From contig CANRDT010000017.1 of NCBI GenBank assembly GCA_947629455.1, positions 1-52,495 on the forward strand: 52,495 nt of DNA, given 5' to 3'. The stretch is from an uncultured Ruminococcus sp. (lineage in GTDB: Bacteria > Bacillota > Clostridia > Oscillospirales > Ruminococcaceae). This document shows positions 32,167 through 40,487 of this stretch, piece by piece (the first letter of the stretch is position 1; each line of letters begins with the position of its first letter). The notes under the pieces were generated by a model. That model was not told the origin of the DNA. It made no database searches and saw nothing but the letters and a program-made list of their open reading frames with translations. Position numbers and translations under genes: made by a program.

Positions 32167-32511
32167 TTATCTGATCGCTTCTTTGACCTTAGCCGCTTTA
32201 CCGACTCTGCTGCGCAGATAATAAAGCTTAGCACGGCGCACTTTACCGGATCTTACTACCTCTACTTTCTCAACAACGGGAGAATGTACGGGGAATACTC
32301 TTTCGATACCGCAGCCGTGAGCTACGCGGCGCACGGTGAATGTCTCGTTGATACCGCCGTGTTTCTTGGCGATAACGGTACCCTCGAAGATCTGGATCCT
32401 CGACTTGTCGCCCTCTGCGATCCTTACATGTACCTTTACGGTGTCACCGACGTTGATCACAGGCACATCTGATTTTAAGCTTGAGTTTGAAATAAGCTTT
32501 AAAGCGTCCAC
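32167..32511 (-). CDS. rplS: 50S ribosomal protein L19
   Basis: 114 residues, standard length, at the 30S-50S interface. Recognisable throughout: [43 protein letters not shown] and the C-terminal [22 protein letters not shown]. The start is GTG with CAGGAGG 8 nt upstream. Own promoter, structured leader and terminator. Confidence 0.98.
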   Translation of the reverse strand: MDALKLISNSSLKSDVPVINVGDTVKVHVRIAEGDKSRIQIFEGTVIAKKHGGINETFTVRRVAHGCGIERVFPVHSPVVEKVEVVRSGKVRRAKLYYLRSRVGKAAKVKEAIR

Positions 32512-32683
32512 TTTAAAAACCTCCTGTTATTTTCAGACATTCATACGCTTGTTGCCGACGGCAGAGGCAGTTTACTGCAAAGCCAGAGGACTGTCCGCTT
32601 TAATGTCGATCTGCATTACAGATCACGGCACTAACTCTCGTCGGAAAAACCGACGGTAATTCAAATGCTTAAATATTATACCA
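32512..32683 (-). promoter_or_regulatory. rplS promoter and structured leader
   Basis: Minus strand TGG-TATAAT (32683-32675) is an extended -10. The ~160-nt leader contains perfect hairpins CGTCGG/CCGACG (32639-32655) and GATCTG/CAGATC (32608-32624), plus a GCC/GGC stem near 32555. Leaders of ribosomal protein genes, including rplS, are often autoregulatory; this may be such an L19 leader, but I cannot confirm the class. Confidence 0.5.
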
Positions 32684-32709
32684 TATCCGCAAATGTTTTT
32701 CAATATCCG

Positions 32710-33414
32710 TTATATAAAAATTTCGCCCGAGGAAGTCATAATTTTTGTGCGTTCTGTACAAATACTTGTGATCTCTATTCCCATAATATCGCAAAAAGCG
32801 TTCATTACCGCAGAGGTATTCAGGTTAAATTCTCCCCCTGCCGGAAGTATGAGCCTGAGAAAAAGCGCGTTTCCTCTCACTTGGGCGGCTGCTACCGTAA
32901 TCCTCGGCTTTATGTCCACAAGATTCACGCCTTTTTTCTTGGAACGTTTTTCTATCTCTATCCTGTCGCGGCTGATAAAGTTTTCAAAAGCCGCAAGCGC
33001 ATCATCGGGCGCACAGGAGCAAACGGCGGTGATCTCATACTCCGCGGCGGCTATCATGGTATGTTTCATTATCGGCTCGCCGACTTTTATTATAGACAGT
33101 CCCTGCGGCATTTTTTCATTGATACGCTTTTTCAGTTCGGCGTTGTCGAGCGGCTCGGTAAGAGCGATGTCGAGTATCTCCACGCTGCTGTCAGTCCCGA
33201 GCGGAAGAGCGAGCGGAAACATCAGATAAGCATGGGGATTGAATCCCTGCGTATACCAGAGAGGTATCCCCGCCCTTTTGAATACGCGCTGCATTGCTCT
33301 CACAAGATCGAGGTGGGATATGTATCTTGCCCTGCCGCGTTTTTCGTAAACGAGTCGGTATTCATATCTTTTTATATTCAGAGTCTGATTTTTCGGGATA
33401 AGCATATCAGCCAC
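32710..33414 (-). CDS. TIGR03936-type radical-SAM-linked protein (DUF2344)
   Basis: 234 residues. The conserved start ARYISHLDLVRAMQRVFKRAGIPLWYTQGFNPH is the hallmark of DUF2344, a family encoded beside (or fused to) the TIGR03960 radical SAM protein; the function is unknown. I choose the GTG at 33414: GGAGG lies 8 nt upstream, inside the end of the radical SAM gene, giving an 8-bp overlap and translational coupling. The ORF itself extends to 33516, but those codons lie within the preceding gene. Internal cysteines (AVCSCAPD) are not clearly cluster ligands. Confidence 0.9.
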   Translation of the reverse strand: MADMLIPKNQTLNIKRYEYRLVYEKRGRARYISHLDLVRAMQRVFKRAGIPLWYTQGFNPHAYLMFPLALPLGTDSSVEILDIALTEPLDNAELKKRINEKMPQGLSIIKVGEPIMKHTMIAAAEYEITAVCSCAPDDALAAFENFISRDRIEIEKRSKKKGVNLVDIKPRITVAAAQVRGNALFLRLILPAGGEFNLNTSAVMNAFCDIMGIEITSICTERTKIMTSSGEIFI

Positions 33415-35254
33415 AGTATACACCTCCGCTGTTTTTTCCCACTCCGCAGCCGGAGCAGCCCTCTCGGCAATTGCGCGTAGTCTGCGCAAGATGAGCTTTT
33501 TTATTTTCGCGGACAAGAAATTCGTCCGAGATCATATAGTCGAGGTGCGACCACGGCATTACCTCGTCATACGCGCGCTGACGATTGGCGTAAAAACGGG
33601 TATCTATACCACATTCGCTGAAAGCCTCCTGCCACAGATCGAATCGGAAATGCTCGTCCCAGCTGTCGAGCGTGCAGCCCTTTTTCCACGCGGTATATAC
33701 CGCCCTGCACAGCCGTCTGTCGCCCCTTGCAAGCACCGCTTCGAGTATAGAAACGTTCTGCTGATGATAACTGCACCTGATCTTCTTTGAGGTTATGGAA
33801 TCGAGCAGGAGCTTTTGCCTGCGGCTTATCTCTTCCGGCAGTGCCTGCGGCTCGTACTGAAAAGGCGTGAACGGCTTGGGTACGAACGTCGCGGCGGAAA
33901 CGGATACCTGTATATTCTTTCCGCGTTTTTCTTTCGGCGTATCGAAATAAAGCTCCACAACTTTCTGTGCAAGCTGCGCTATACCGACTATATCCTCGTC
34001 GCGCTCGTCGGGCAGACCGAGCATAAAATAAAGCTTGACCGTCTGGTAGCCCATATCGAAAGCAAGGCGGCAGGTGCGCATTATCTCGTCTTCTGTTATA
34101 TTTTTATTTATGACGTTTCGCAGCCGCTGAGTGCCTGCCTCGGGCGCGAATGTCAGTCCGCTTTTTCTAACGGCGGCGATACGGTCGATGAGTTCGCGGC
34201 TGAAACTGTCTATACGCAGCGACGGCAGCGAAAGATTTATCCTCTCGTTGTCGGTATAGTCCGAAAGTGTGGAAAGCAGCTGATTTATCTGAGAATGATC
34301 GCTCGTTGACAGTGAGGAAAGCGACACTTCCTCATATCCCGTATTCATACAGAGTTCTCGGGTCTGTTCGGCTACAATGCCGACGCTTTTTTCCCTGAAC
34401 GGTCTGTATATAAATCCCGCCTGACAAAAGCGGCAGCCGCGTATACAGCCTCTGAGGACTTCCACCACGGCGCGGTCGTGGACTATCTCGGTAAAGGGCA
34501 CTGCAAAATTTTCGGGATAATAGGCGCTGTCGAGGTCTTTTACCACACGTTTTTTCACCTTTTCGGGAACACCCGATCGGTTAGGACGTATCGCTCTCAC
34601 CGTGCCGTCCTCGTTATACTGCACGTCATAGAACCGTGGAACATATATGCCTTCTATCCCTGCCGCCGCCAGCAGAAATTCCTCCTTGGTGGGGGAGGTC
34701 GGTTTCATTTCTTCATACAAACGCAGCAGCTGCATATTCACCTCTTCCCCCTCGCCGAGTATAAACAGGTCAAAGAAGTCGGCGATCGGTTCGGGATTGC
34801 AGACGCAGGGGCCGCCGCCCACCACTATGGGTGTCAGGCTCTCGCGTTCGGAGGAAAGCACGGGCAGTCCTGCAAGCTTCAGCATTTCAAGCACGTTGGT
34901 ATAGGAAAGCTCGTACTGTAATGTAAAGCCTATAAAATCAAATTCCGACACGGGGTCAAGGCTTTCCAGAGCGTAAAGTGGTATATTTTCCCTTTTCATA
35001 TGTTCTTCAAAGTCCTTATCAGGCATAAATACCCTTTCGCACCACCAGTTTTCCACGGTATTTTTCAGTCCGTAGAGTATTTTCATACCCAGATGCGACA
35101 TTCCGACGTCATAAACGTCAGGAAAGCAAAAAGCGAATCTCACATCTACTTTATTTTTATCCTTTATGATACTGCCCGGTTCTCCGCCGATATATCTTGC
35201 CGGTTTCTGCGTTCTGAGCAGAACTTTTTCTATCTTTTCTCTTATCTCCTCCAC
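33407..35254 (-). CDS. TIGR03960-type B12-binding-like radical SAM protein
   Basis: 615 residues. An N-terminal region like a cobalamin-binding/UPF0313-type domain (FAFCFPDVYDVGMSHLG) precedes the radical SAM core with CX3CX2C in RGCIRGCRFCQAG (about residues 270-280). The C-terminus carries four cysteines, including CREGCSGCGVG, perhaps a second cluster site. The start is GTG with AGGAGG 8 nt upstream. It forms a coupled pair with the DUF2344 gene; such pairs usually lie near rRNA/ribosome genes and may act on a nucleic acid (inference). Confidence 0.93.
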   Translation of the reverse strand: MEEIREKIEKVLLRTQKPARYIGGEPGSIIKDKNKVDVRFAFCFPDVYDVGMSHLGMKILYGLKNTVENWWCERVFMPDKDFEEHMKRENIPLYALESLDPVSEFDFIGFTLQYELSYTNVLEMLKLAGLPVLSSERESLTPIVVGGGPCVCNPEPIADFFDLFILGEGEEVNMQLLRLYEEMKPTSPTKEEFLLAAAGIEGIYVPRFYDVQYNEDGTVRAIRPNRSGVPEKVKKRVVKDLDSAYYPENFAVPFTEIVHDRAVVEVLRGCIRGCRFCQAGFIYRPFREKSVGIVAEQTRELCMNTGYEEVSLSSLSTSDHSQINQLLSTLSDYTDNERINLSLPSLRIDSFSRELIDRIAAVRKSGLTFAPEAGTQRLRNVINKNITEDEIMRTCRLAFDMGYQTVKLYFMLGLPDERDEDIVGIAQLAQKVVELYFDTPKEKRGKNIQVSVSAATFVPKPFTPFQYEPQALPEEISRRQKLLLDSITSKKIRCSYHQQNVSILEAVLARGDRRLCRAVYTAWKKGCTLDSWDEHFRFDLWQEAFSECGIDTRFYANRQRAYDEVMPWSHLDYMISDEFLVRENKKAHLAQTTRNCREGCSGCGVGKNSGGVYCG

Positions 35255-35290
35255 ATTTTGACCTCCTCGGCGCTATGCTTTTATATTTCA

Positions 35291-35319
35291 ATTATAGCAC
35301 ATAACTTTTGTGTTTGTAA
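35291..35319 (-). promoter_or_regulatory. Promoter of the radical SAM pair
   Basis: Minus strand TTACAA (35319-35314), 17-nt spacer, TATAAT (35296-35291) with extended TGC. A type C element begins 19 bp upstream of the -35. Confidence 0.78.
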
Positions 35320-35337
35320 AGTACTTTTGGAATGTTA

Positions 35338-35710
35338 CACGGAAATCAAATTTAAACTTTACGAAAGCGGTTTGTTTGATAAGCAGGGGGGAGAATTAAA
35401 AAGGTTTTCGGTCAAGCCTTTTCCTTAAAAAGGCTTGCAGGGTCAAGGGACAGCGTCCCTTGTCGCCGCCCGCAGGCGGCGAAATACCCCATACGGAGGC
35501 GCTCTGAAAAGGGTGAATTTCCAAACAGTCCGGTGGACTGTTTGGAAAGAGGGAAAGCGCTTGCAAGAGAGCGCTTTCCCTACTATGAAGGGCATTTGTT
35601 ACCGCCGCCATTTATGGCGGCAGCTACGCACCTATTGCCGAAAATATTGCGCTGTATCTATATACCGATATAAACTTTCTCCGTCGCTTGCGGCGGAGGA
35701 AAAACAACCT
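35338..35710 (+). repeat. Type C multi-hairpin repeat, copy 4, with a CACGGAAATC terminus
   Basis: Starts with CACGGAAATCAAATTTAAAC at 35338, so it shares the terminus of types A and B. It continues TTTGTTTGATAAGCAGGGGG (also in copy 2), AAGCCTTTTCCTTAAAAAGGCTT, AAGGGACAGCGTCCCTT, GCCGCCCGCAGGCGGC, the 14-bp stem 35518-35531/35535-35548, GGGAAAGCGC/GCGCTTTCCC (35550-35580), GCCGCCATTTATGGCGGC and CTCCGTCGCTTGCGGCGGAG. No clear right terminus or duplication. The gap holds no gene. Confidence 0.78.
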
Positions 35711-35728
35711 CCCGACCCGAGCGCAATA

Positions 35729-36310
35729 TCACCCCTTGACCTTTTCCGTTATCCCTGCCGCAGCCGCGCAGAAAAAAACGGCAAGCATTACATTCGCACA
35801 GTAACCGGAAATGACAGCCGCAATAAACATTCCCCCGAACAGACAAAGCATAACAGCCTTTATAACATAAAAACTCCGCCTGCCGCCCCAAATAAGCTCG
35901 AGCAGCCGACCGCCGTCAAAATACCCGAACGGCAAGAGATTAAATATCCCCAATATCAGATTCGCGGCGGCAAAATAACCGCACTTTCCATAAATAATAA
36001 CGGCAGCTGCGGCAATTGTCAGATTTACCGCACACCCTGCCGAAAGCACGAACGCCTCCGACCTCTGCGGCAGCAGTTTCCTCCAACCGTGATAAAGCCT
36101 TATCCCTCCCCCGTAAAAACATATCCCCTCAGGGAACGCTCCCACGGCGCACATAGCCGCAATATGCCCCAGTTCGTGCAGAATACAGCACAGCAGCGCC
36201 GTCAGCAGCCTGACGGCAGTCATTTCCCCCACGACCGCTGCAGCCGCGATCACCATAAAAAAAGTAAACGAAAACCCTATCTTCATTCTGCCGATATGCA
36301 TTTCAAACAT
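35729..36310 (-). CDS. M50-family (site-2/SpoIVFB-like) membrane metalloprotease
   Basis: 193 residues with 4-6 hydrophobic segments. Zinc site H-E-L-G-H in CCILHELGHIAAM (about residue 47) and the third ligand in NLLPFGYFDGGRLLE (NPDG-type motif, about 115-125). The family includes SpoIVFB, which activates pro-sigma-K during sporulation, but this protein lacks features that would prove that role. Start uncertain: I take the ATG at 36310; ATGs at 36301 and 36286 are possible. The ORF reaches 36370, but those first codons run into an inserted element. Confidence 0.82.
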   Translation of the reverse strand: MFEMHIGRMKIGFSFTFFMVIAAAAVVGEMTAVRLLTALLCCILHELGHIAAMCAVGAFPEGICFYGGGIRLYHGWRKLLPQRSEAFVLSAGCAVNLTIAAAAVIIYGKCGYFAAANLILGIFNLLPFGYFDGGRLLELIWGGRRSFYVIKAVMLCLFGGMFIAAVISGYCANVMLAVFFCAAAAGITEKVKG

Positions 36311-36357
36311 ACCATCACCGATAAATTCTATGCCGACGTCGCCGCTCCTATTCCCCC

Positions 36358-36516
36358 CCACGGAAATCAATTCTTGATTTCCGCAGAAGTCAGAACGCTG
36401 CGCTTTTAAGATGTAAGAGGTAAGACAAGGAGCGCCTATGGCGCATATTTTAAATATTAGTCCGTTTTGCAGACATTTTCTTACTTATCAATTTTATAAA
36501 AATTGAGCTATGCGCT
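36358..36516 (+). mobile_element. Type B element, copy h (diverged right end)
   Basis: Left terminus CACGGAAATCAATTCTTG, GAACGCTGCGCTTTTAAG, heptamers ATGTAAGAGGTAAGACAAGG, GCGCCTATGGCGC hairpin and CCGTTTTGCAGACATTTT as in copies f and g. Flanks TATTCCCCC at 36349-36357 and 36517-36525. The right end (AAAATTGAGCTATGCGCT) has decayed. It lies 12 bp beyond the spoVM terminator. Confidence 0.75.
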
Positions 36517-36536
36517 TATTCCCCCACAAAACAACG

Positions 36537-36561
36537 AAAAAGGACGGCGTTAAAGCCGTCC
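36537..36561 (-). terminator. Terminator after spoVM
   Basis: Minus-strand perfect 7-bp stem GGACGGC/GCCGTCC, 6-nt loop, followed by TTTTTCG. Ends the 14-gene run that starts at yicC. Confidence 0.9.
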
Positions 36562-36566
36562 GACAT

Positions 36567-36656
36567 TCAGCCTTCGCAGTCCTCTTTTTTTATACCGAAA
36601 ATCAATCTCAGCAGTCCGGAAACTATCTTAGGACTTTTCACAACTACTACTTTCAT
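36567..36656 (-). CDS. spoVM: SpoVM, small amphipathic spore-coat assembly peptide
   Basis: A 29-residue ORF, MKVVVVKSPKIVSGLLRLIF followed by GIKKEDCEG. The M-K-x-x-x-x-K-x-P-K-x-x-x-G-x-x-R pattern matches SpoVM, the peptide that binds the curved forespore membrane and anchors SpoIVA and the coat basement layer. GGAGG (36669-36665) lies 8 nt upstream of the ATG. It follows thiN by 46 bp, as in other Firmicutes where spoVM neighbours the prpC-prkC-rsgA-thiN genes, and a terminator follows 5 bp after the stop. It implies that the organism, or its recent ancestor, forms spores. Confidence 0.88.
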   Translation of the reverse strand: MKVVVVKSPKIVSGLLRLIFGIKKEDCEG

Positions 36657-36702
36657 CTGTAAGACCTCCGTATATAAATTTATATTATATACTATTCAGA
36701 TC

Positions 36703-37341
36703 TCACGGATCGGTGAATAACCGCGAACAAATTACAAGTATCCGCCCTTTTTTAAAGCTCACTTCCGCCCTGTCCGCAGTGATGATATTGGATATCCCGA
36801 GCGGAAAATCGCTGCTGAGTTCACAGTCCTCCGCCGCGTATTTCACACCCCTTATGCACAGTCCCTCCGCTTTTTCGGAATATGCAAACAGCGACAGCGA
36901 AAAACCGCCGCGTTTTGTGAAAAAATATCTTCCCGGCGAAAGCAGCGTGACATATTCGCGGTCGGAGATGATACAGCCATGCGCTCCCCGTCCGAGCAGA
37001 AAAGCCAGCGACTGAATGTTGCCGATCATATGGTCGAGCCGTCCGCCTGCCGCACCGTATATCTGAAAATCCCGACAGCCTGCCTTAAGTCCTGCTTTTA
37101 TTGCAAGCATAAGATCGGTATCGTCCTTTTCGCAGGGGTAGACTTCCACATTATTTCCGTCGGGCATATGTCCGCAGGAATCAAAGTCCCCTATTATCCT
37201 GTCGGGCATTACTCCGAGATCGGCGGCAAGCTCCGTTCCTCCGTCGGCGGCGATAACATACGCCCTGCCGATAAAATCCATATCCGCACAATTTCGGCTG
37301 ACCTTTTCTCCCGCGGCAAAAATAACACATCGCCCGTTCAT
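36703..37341 (-). CDS. thiN: Thiamine pyrophosphokinase
   Basis: Makes thiamine diphosphate from thiamine and ATP. 212 residues; ADGGTELAADLGVMPDRIIGD and CEKDDTDLMLAIKAGL are the conserved nucleotide and Mg2+ motifs, followed by YGAAGGRLDHMIGN. Four-bp overlap (ATGA-type) with rsgA. Confidence 0.95.
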   Translation of the reverse strand: MNGRCVIFAAGEKVSRNCADMDFIGRAYVIAADGGTELAADLGVMPDRIIGDFDSCGHMPDGNNVEVYPCEKDDTDLMLAIKAGLKAGCRDFQIYGAAGGRLDHMIGNIQSLAFLLGRGAHGCIISDREYVTLLSPGRYFFTKRGGFSLSLFAYSEKAEGLCIRGVKYAAEDCELSSDFPLGISNIITADRAEVSFKKGRILVICSRLFTDP

Positions 37342-38240
37342 TCCCGTTCACCTCTCGGCTGCTGTCCGCGCTCCCATTCCTTGAGTTCCTTTGCCTCCGT
37401 ATACATCTGCACATAGCTTTCATGGCGGGACGGCGCGATCTGCCCGTCCTCTACCGCCTGTATGACCGCGCAGCCTATCTCCTTTGTATGACTACAGTCA
37501 ATAAATCTGCACTTGTCGGTATACTCCGCAAATTCGCGGAAACAGCCTGCCAGCTCGTCCTTATAGATCGTATCGTACCTGTTGGTGTCAAAGCTTGAAA
37601 ATCCCGGCGTGTCCGCGACATATCCTCCCCCTTCGAGCGGATAGAGCTGAATATGCCTTGTGGTATGCCTGCCGCGTCCGAGTTTTTTGCTTATCTCTCC
37701 CGTGGAAAGCTCCATTCCCGGGAAAATGTTGTTCATAAGGGAGGATTTTCCCACTCCGGTGTTGCCGGTAAAAGCGCACAGCTTTCCGCGCAGCATTTCT
37801 CTCAGCCGAGTCAGTTCCGCACCGCCGTCGGCGTTGGTATTGTCCACCTGAAAGCAGGAAATGCCTGCTTTTTTGTATATTTCCTCGTACCTCTGTGCGC
37901 TCTGCTTGTCTATCTTTGTAAAAACGACGGCAGGTTCGATCTTCTTGTACTCGGCGACTGCTATGAATTTATCGAGCAAAAGCAGCGACGGCGCAGGCTC
38001 GCAGGTAGATATGACAAATATAAGTATATCAAGATTCGCGATCGGCGGTCTGACGAGCAGCGACTTTCGCGGAAGAATATCGGTCATCACCTTTTCCTCG
38101 GCAGAAAACACCGCAGTATCTCCGCACACGGGAGTTATCCCCCTCTTTCGCAGAACGCCTCGCGCTTTACATTCATAAACGCCGTCGGAGGCATCTATGG
38201 TGTAGATGCCCCCGATAGACTTGATTATCAGACCTTCCAT
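37338..38240 (-). CDS. rsgA: Ribosome small-subunit GTPase RsgA
   Basis: 30S maturation GTPase. 300 residues: N-terminal OB domain, circularly permuted GTPase with G4 VVFTKIDK, G1 FTGNTGVGKSSLMNN and G3 DTPGFSSF, and a C-terminal zinc knuckle (CRFIDCSHTKEIGCAV). One bp after the prkC stop and overlapping thiN. In B. subtilis this GTPase is phosphorylated by PrkC, consistent with the neighbours here. Confidence 0.97.
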   Translation of the reverse strand: MEGLIIKSIGGIYTIDASDGVYECKARGVLRKRGITPVCGDTAVFSAEEKVMTDILPRKSLLVRPPIANLDILIFVISTCEPAPSLLLLDKFIAVAEYKKIEPAVVFTKIDKQSAQRYEEIYKKAGISCFQVDNTNADGGAELTRLREMLRGKLCAFTGNTGVGKSSLMNNIFPGMELSTGEISKKLGRGRHTTRHIQLYPLEGGGYVADTPGFSSFDTNRYDTIYKDELAGCFREFAEYTDKCRFIDCSHTKEIGCAVIQAVEDGQIAPSRHESYVQMYTEAKELKEWERGQQPRGERE

Positions 38241-38241
38241 A

Positions 38242-40443
38242 TCACTGCTCGGGCGTTTCCGATGCCTGACTGCTGTCAGCCGGAATATCGGTCACGTCGG
38301 GGACTTCACCGCCCTGCTGCGACGAATCGTCCGAGCTTACGGGCGGCTCGGGTTCGGGTTCGGGCGCAGGGGTAGTAGTGGTGGTAGTCGTAGTTGTCGT
38401 TGTGGTGGTGGTCGTTGTAGTCGTTGTAGTGGTAGAAGTGGGAGTAATATTCAGCAGACCCTGAGTATTAAGTTCGCCGTCCAGCACTGCCGACTTGGTT
38501 TCATAATCGACTTTGTATCTTGCATATTCAACATTCTGATTCGTCTGATTATTTCTTACAAAGATCGAAAGTGTTTCCGTTTTTCTGCCGGAGATGTTGA
38601 TGTTTACCGAACCTCCCGTAGTTTCCGCCTTGGCGACAGGCTGAGTAAACGCCACGTTGCCGTCACGGTATACGTCTATGGTGTATGCGCCCCATACTCC
38701 GTCGGGCAGCGGCAGACTGAGCTGCATATCCGTAGGAGATGTCTCGCCCGTCGAAACGTAAATAACTATCTCCGTCTGTTTTGCGACATACTCGCCCTCG
38801 GCGTGGCTCTGGTCGATGACCTTGCCCTTGTCGCCGTCATGTTCAATATCCTCACGTCTGTAGCTGAGCTTGTTTTCTTTCAGCTTTGCGATAGCCTTTT
38901 CCTCGGAAAGACCGATAACATTCGGCACTTTTACCTCGGTCTCAAGTTCGCCGCGGCTGATGTACACCTGTATCTCCGCGCCTACCGGATATTCCGTACC
39001 TGCCGCAGGCTCGGTCTTTACAACGACGCCCTCCGGCTTATCCGAATACATGGAATTTGTCTTGGGAACAAATCCCGCGCTCGTAAGTTCGTTTACCGCT
39101 ACCGATTCGGTCTTGTCCTCCATATTCGGAACGGTCACGAGCCTTGGTCCGCGGCTCACCGTAAGATTGACGGTATATCCCTCGCGGACGGTCTTATTGA
39201 CGGGATCCTGATTTATGATTATGCCCTCGTCATATTCGGTGCTGTATTCCTGAGTGGTATGGAAATTCAGCTGATCCTTGTATTCCTGCTGAACGTCTAC
39301 GATATTCTTTCCGACAAAATTAGGTATCGTGATCGTGCCTGTATGCGTCTGGGCAACGCTGAAATTATCTATAATATTTACCGAAATTATCACCGCCGCG
39401 ATTATAACTACCGCTACCGTTACCGCAAGCAGTATCGGAACGACATAAGAACGTTTTTTCGGCTCGTCGTCGTCATCGTCCTCATCGTCCTCTTCGTCAT
39501 AATCATCATCGTAATCCTCATCATCGTCGTCATAATCGTCACGGATAAAGTACCTGCTCTCCTCTCTCGGCTCGGGTATGGGAGCTGCTCCTCCCTTATA
39601 TCCGAACACCACCGACTGATTGAGCTTGAAAGTATCTATATCCCTTATCATCTCGGCAGCCGACTGATAACGTCTTGACGGCGATCTCTCCATAGCGTGA
39701 ATGACTATCTCTTCGAGAGCCTCCGGAACGGAGGGCATTATCTCCCTGAGCGGAGGAGGATCTTCCTGAGTATGCTTTAAAGCTATCGCCACCGGATTTT
39801 CTCCGTCAAAAGGCTTTTTGCCCGTCAGCATCTCATAAAGCATAACTCCGACGGAATAAATATCCGATCTTTCGTCGGTCATATCCCCTCTTGCCTGTTC
39901 GGGGGAGATATAATGCACCGAGCCTATAGTCTTATCCGAAACGGTCTTGCCGTCTACACGGGAAAAACGCGCGATACCGAAATCCATCACTTTTATAGTG
40001 CCGTCGGCAAAAAGCATAATATTCTGCGGCTTTATATCTCTGTGTACGATGCCCTTGTCGTGTGCGTGCTGGAGGGCGCGGAGTATCTGCGTCACGAAAT
40101 GCAGAGCATCTTTCCATCTCAGGACTCCCTGCTGTTCGATAAACTCCTTCAGCGTGATACCGTCTATGTATTCCATAACGATAAACTGTATCTCGTCCGT
40201 AAATCCCACGTCGTATATCTTTACTATATTCGGGTGTGAAAGTACCGCTATCGCCTTGCTTTCGTTGCGGAATCTTCTCAGAAATTCCTCGTTCTGGGAA
40301 AATTCGTCTTTAAGTATTTTCACCGCCACTATACGGTTTTCCATTACGTCCACGGCTTTATATACGTCCGCCATTCCGCCTACGCCGATAAGCTCGGTTA
40401 TCTCATAGCGGCCGTCCAGCTTTTTGCCGATGTTAGAATCCAT
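38242..40443 (-). CDS. prkC: PASTA-domain Ser/Thr protein kinase PrkC
   Basis: Membrane kinase sensing muropeptides/lipid II, controlling germination and cell-wall metabolism. 733 residues: kinase domain (VAVKILKDE, HRDIKPQNIM, DFGIARF, about 10-275), an unusually long Asp/Glu-only stretch of ~30 residues (about 300-335), one membrane segment (about 340-365), three extracellular PASTA repeats (about 375-575), a beta-rich region and a tail with more than 25 nearly consecutive threonines followed by PAPEPEPEPP. The Thr tail is encoded by a degenerate ACN repeat at about 38370-38440. Next to its phosphatase gene prpC. Confidence 0.97.
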   Translation of the reverse strand: MDSNIGKKLDGRYEITELIGVGGMADVYKAVDVMENRIVAVKILKDEFSQNEEFLRRFRNESKAIAVLSHPNIVKIYDVGFTDEIQFIVMEYIDGITLKEFIEQQGVLRWKDALHFVTQILRALQHAHDKGIVHRDIKPQNIMLFADGTIKVMDFGIARFSRVDGKTVSDKTIGSVHYISPEQARGDMTDERSDIYSVGVMLYEMLTGKKPFDGENPVAIALKHTQEDPPPLREIMPSVPEALEEIVIHAMERSPSRRYQSAAEMIRDIDTFKLNQSVVFGYKGGAAPIPEPREESRYFIRDDYDDDDEDYDDDYDEEDDEDDDDDEPKKRSYVVPILLAVTVAVVIIAAVIISVNIIDNFSVAQTHTGTITIPNFVGKNIVDVQQEYKDQLNFHTTQEYSTEYDEGIIINQDPVNKTVREGYTVNLTVSRGPRLVTVPNMEDKTESVAVNELTSAGFVPKTNSMYSDKPEGVVVKTEPAAGTEYPVGAEIQVYISRGELETEVKVPNVIGLSEEKAIAKLKENKLSYRREDIEHDGDKGKVIDQSHAEGEYVAKQTEIVIYVSTGETSPTDMQLSLPLPDGVWGAYTIDVYRDGNVAFTQPVAKAETTGGSVNINISGRKTETLSIFVRNNQTNQNVEYARYKVDYETKSAVLDGELNTQGLLNITPTSTTTTTTTTTTTTTTTTTTTTTPAPEPEPEPPVSSDDSSQQGGEVPDVTDIPADSSQASETPEQ

Positions 40444-40487
40444 AATTTCAACTCCTAATCTAATTTTATCGTCCTGTTCCTTTGCCT

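Noticed and set aside
36310-36370. The ORF start at 36370 for the M50 protease
   Set aside because: The first codons lie in the terminus of an inserted element and in low-complexity flanks, and family members begin close to the first membrane segment.
38370-38440. Poly-threonine tail of PrkC as a frameshift or assembly artefact
   Set aside because: The triplets vary in the third position (ACT, ACC, ACA, ACG) and the frame continues into a sensible PAPEPEPEPP end, so it looks selected as protein.
38206-39678. A 490-codon open frame on the plus strand opposite prkC, and similar long frames opposite the CDF, trigger factor and thrC genes
   Set aside because: They are antisense shadows of well-identified genes, have arginine/tyrosine-rich composition typical of such shadows, and lack ribosome binding sites.
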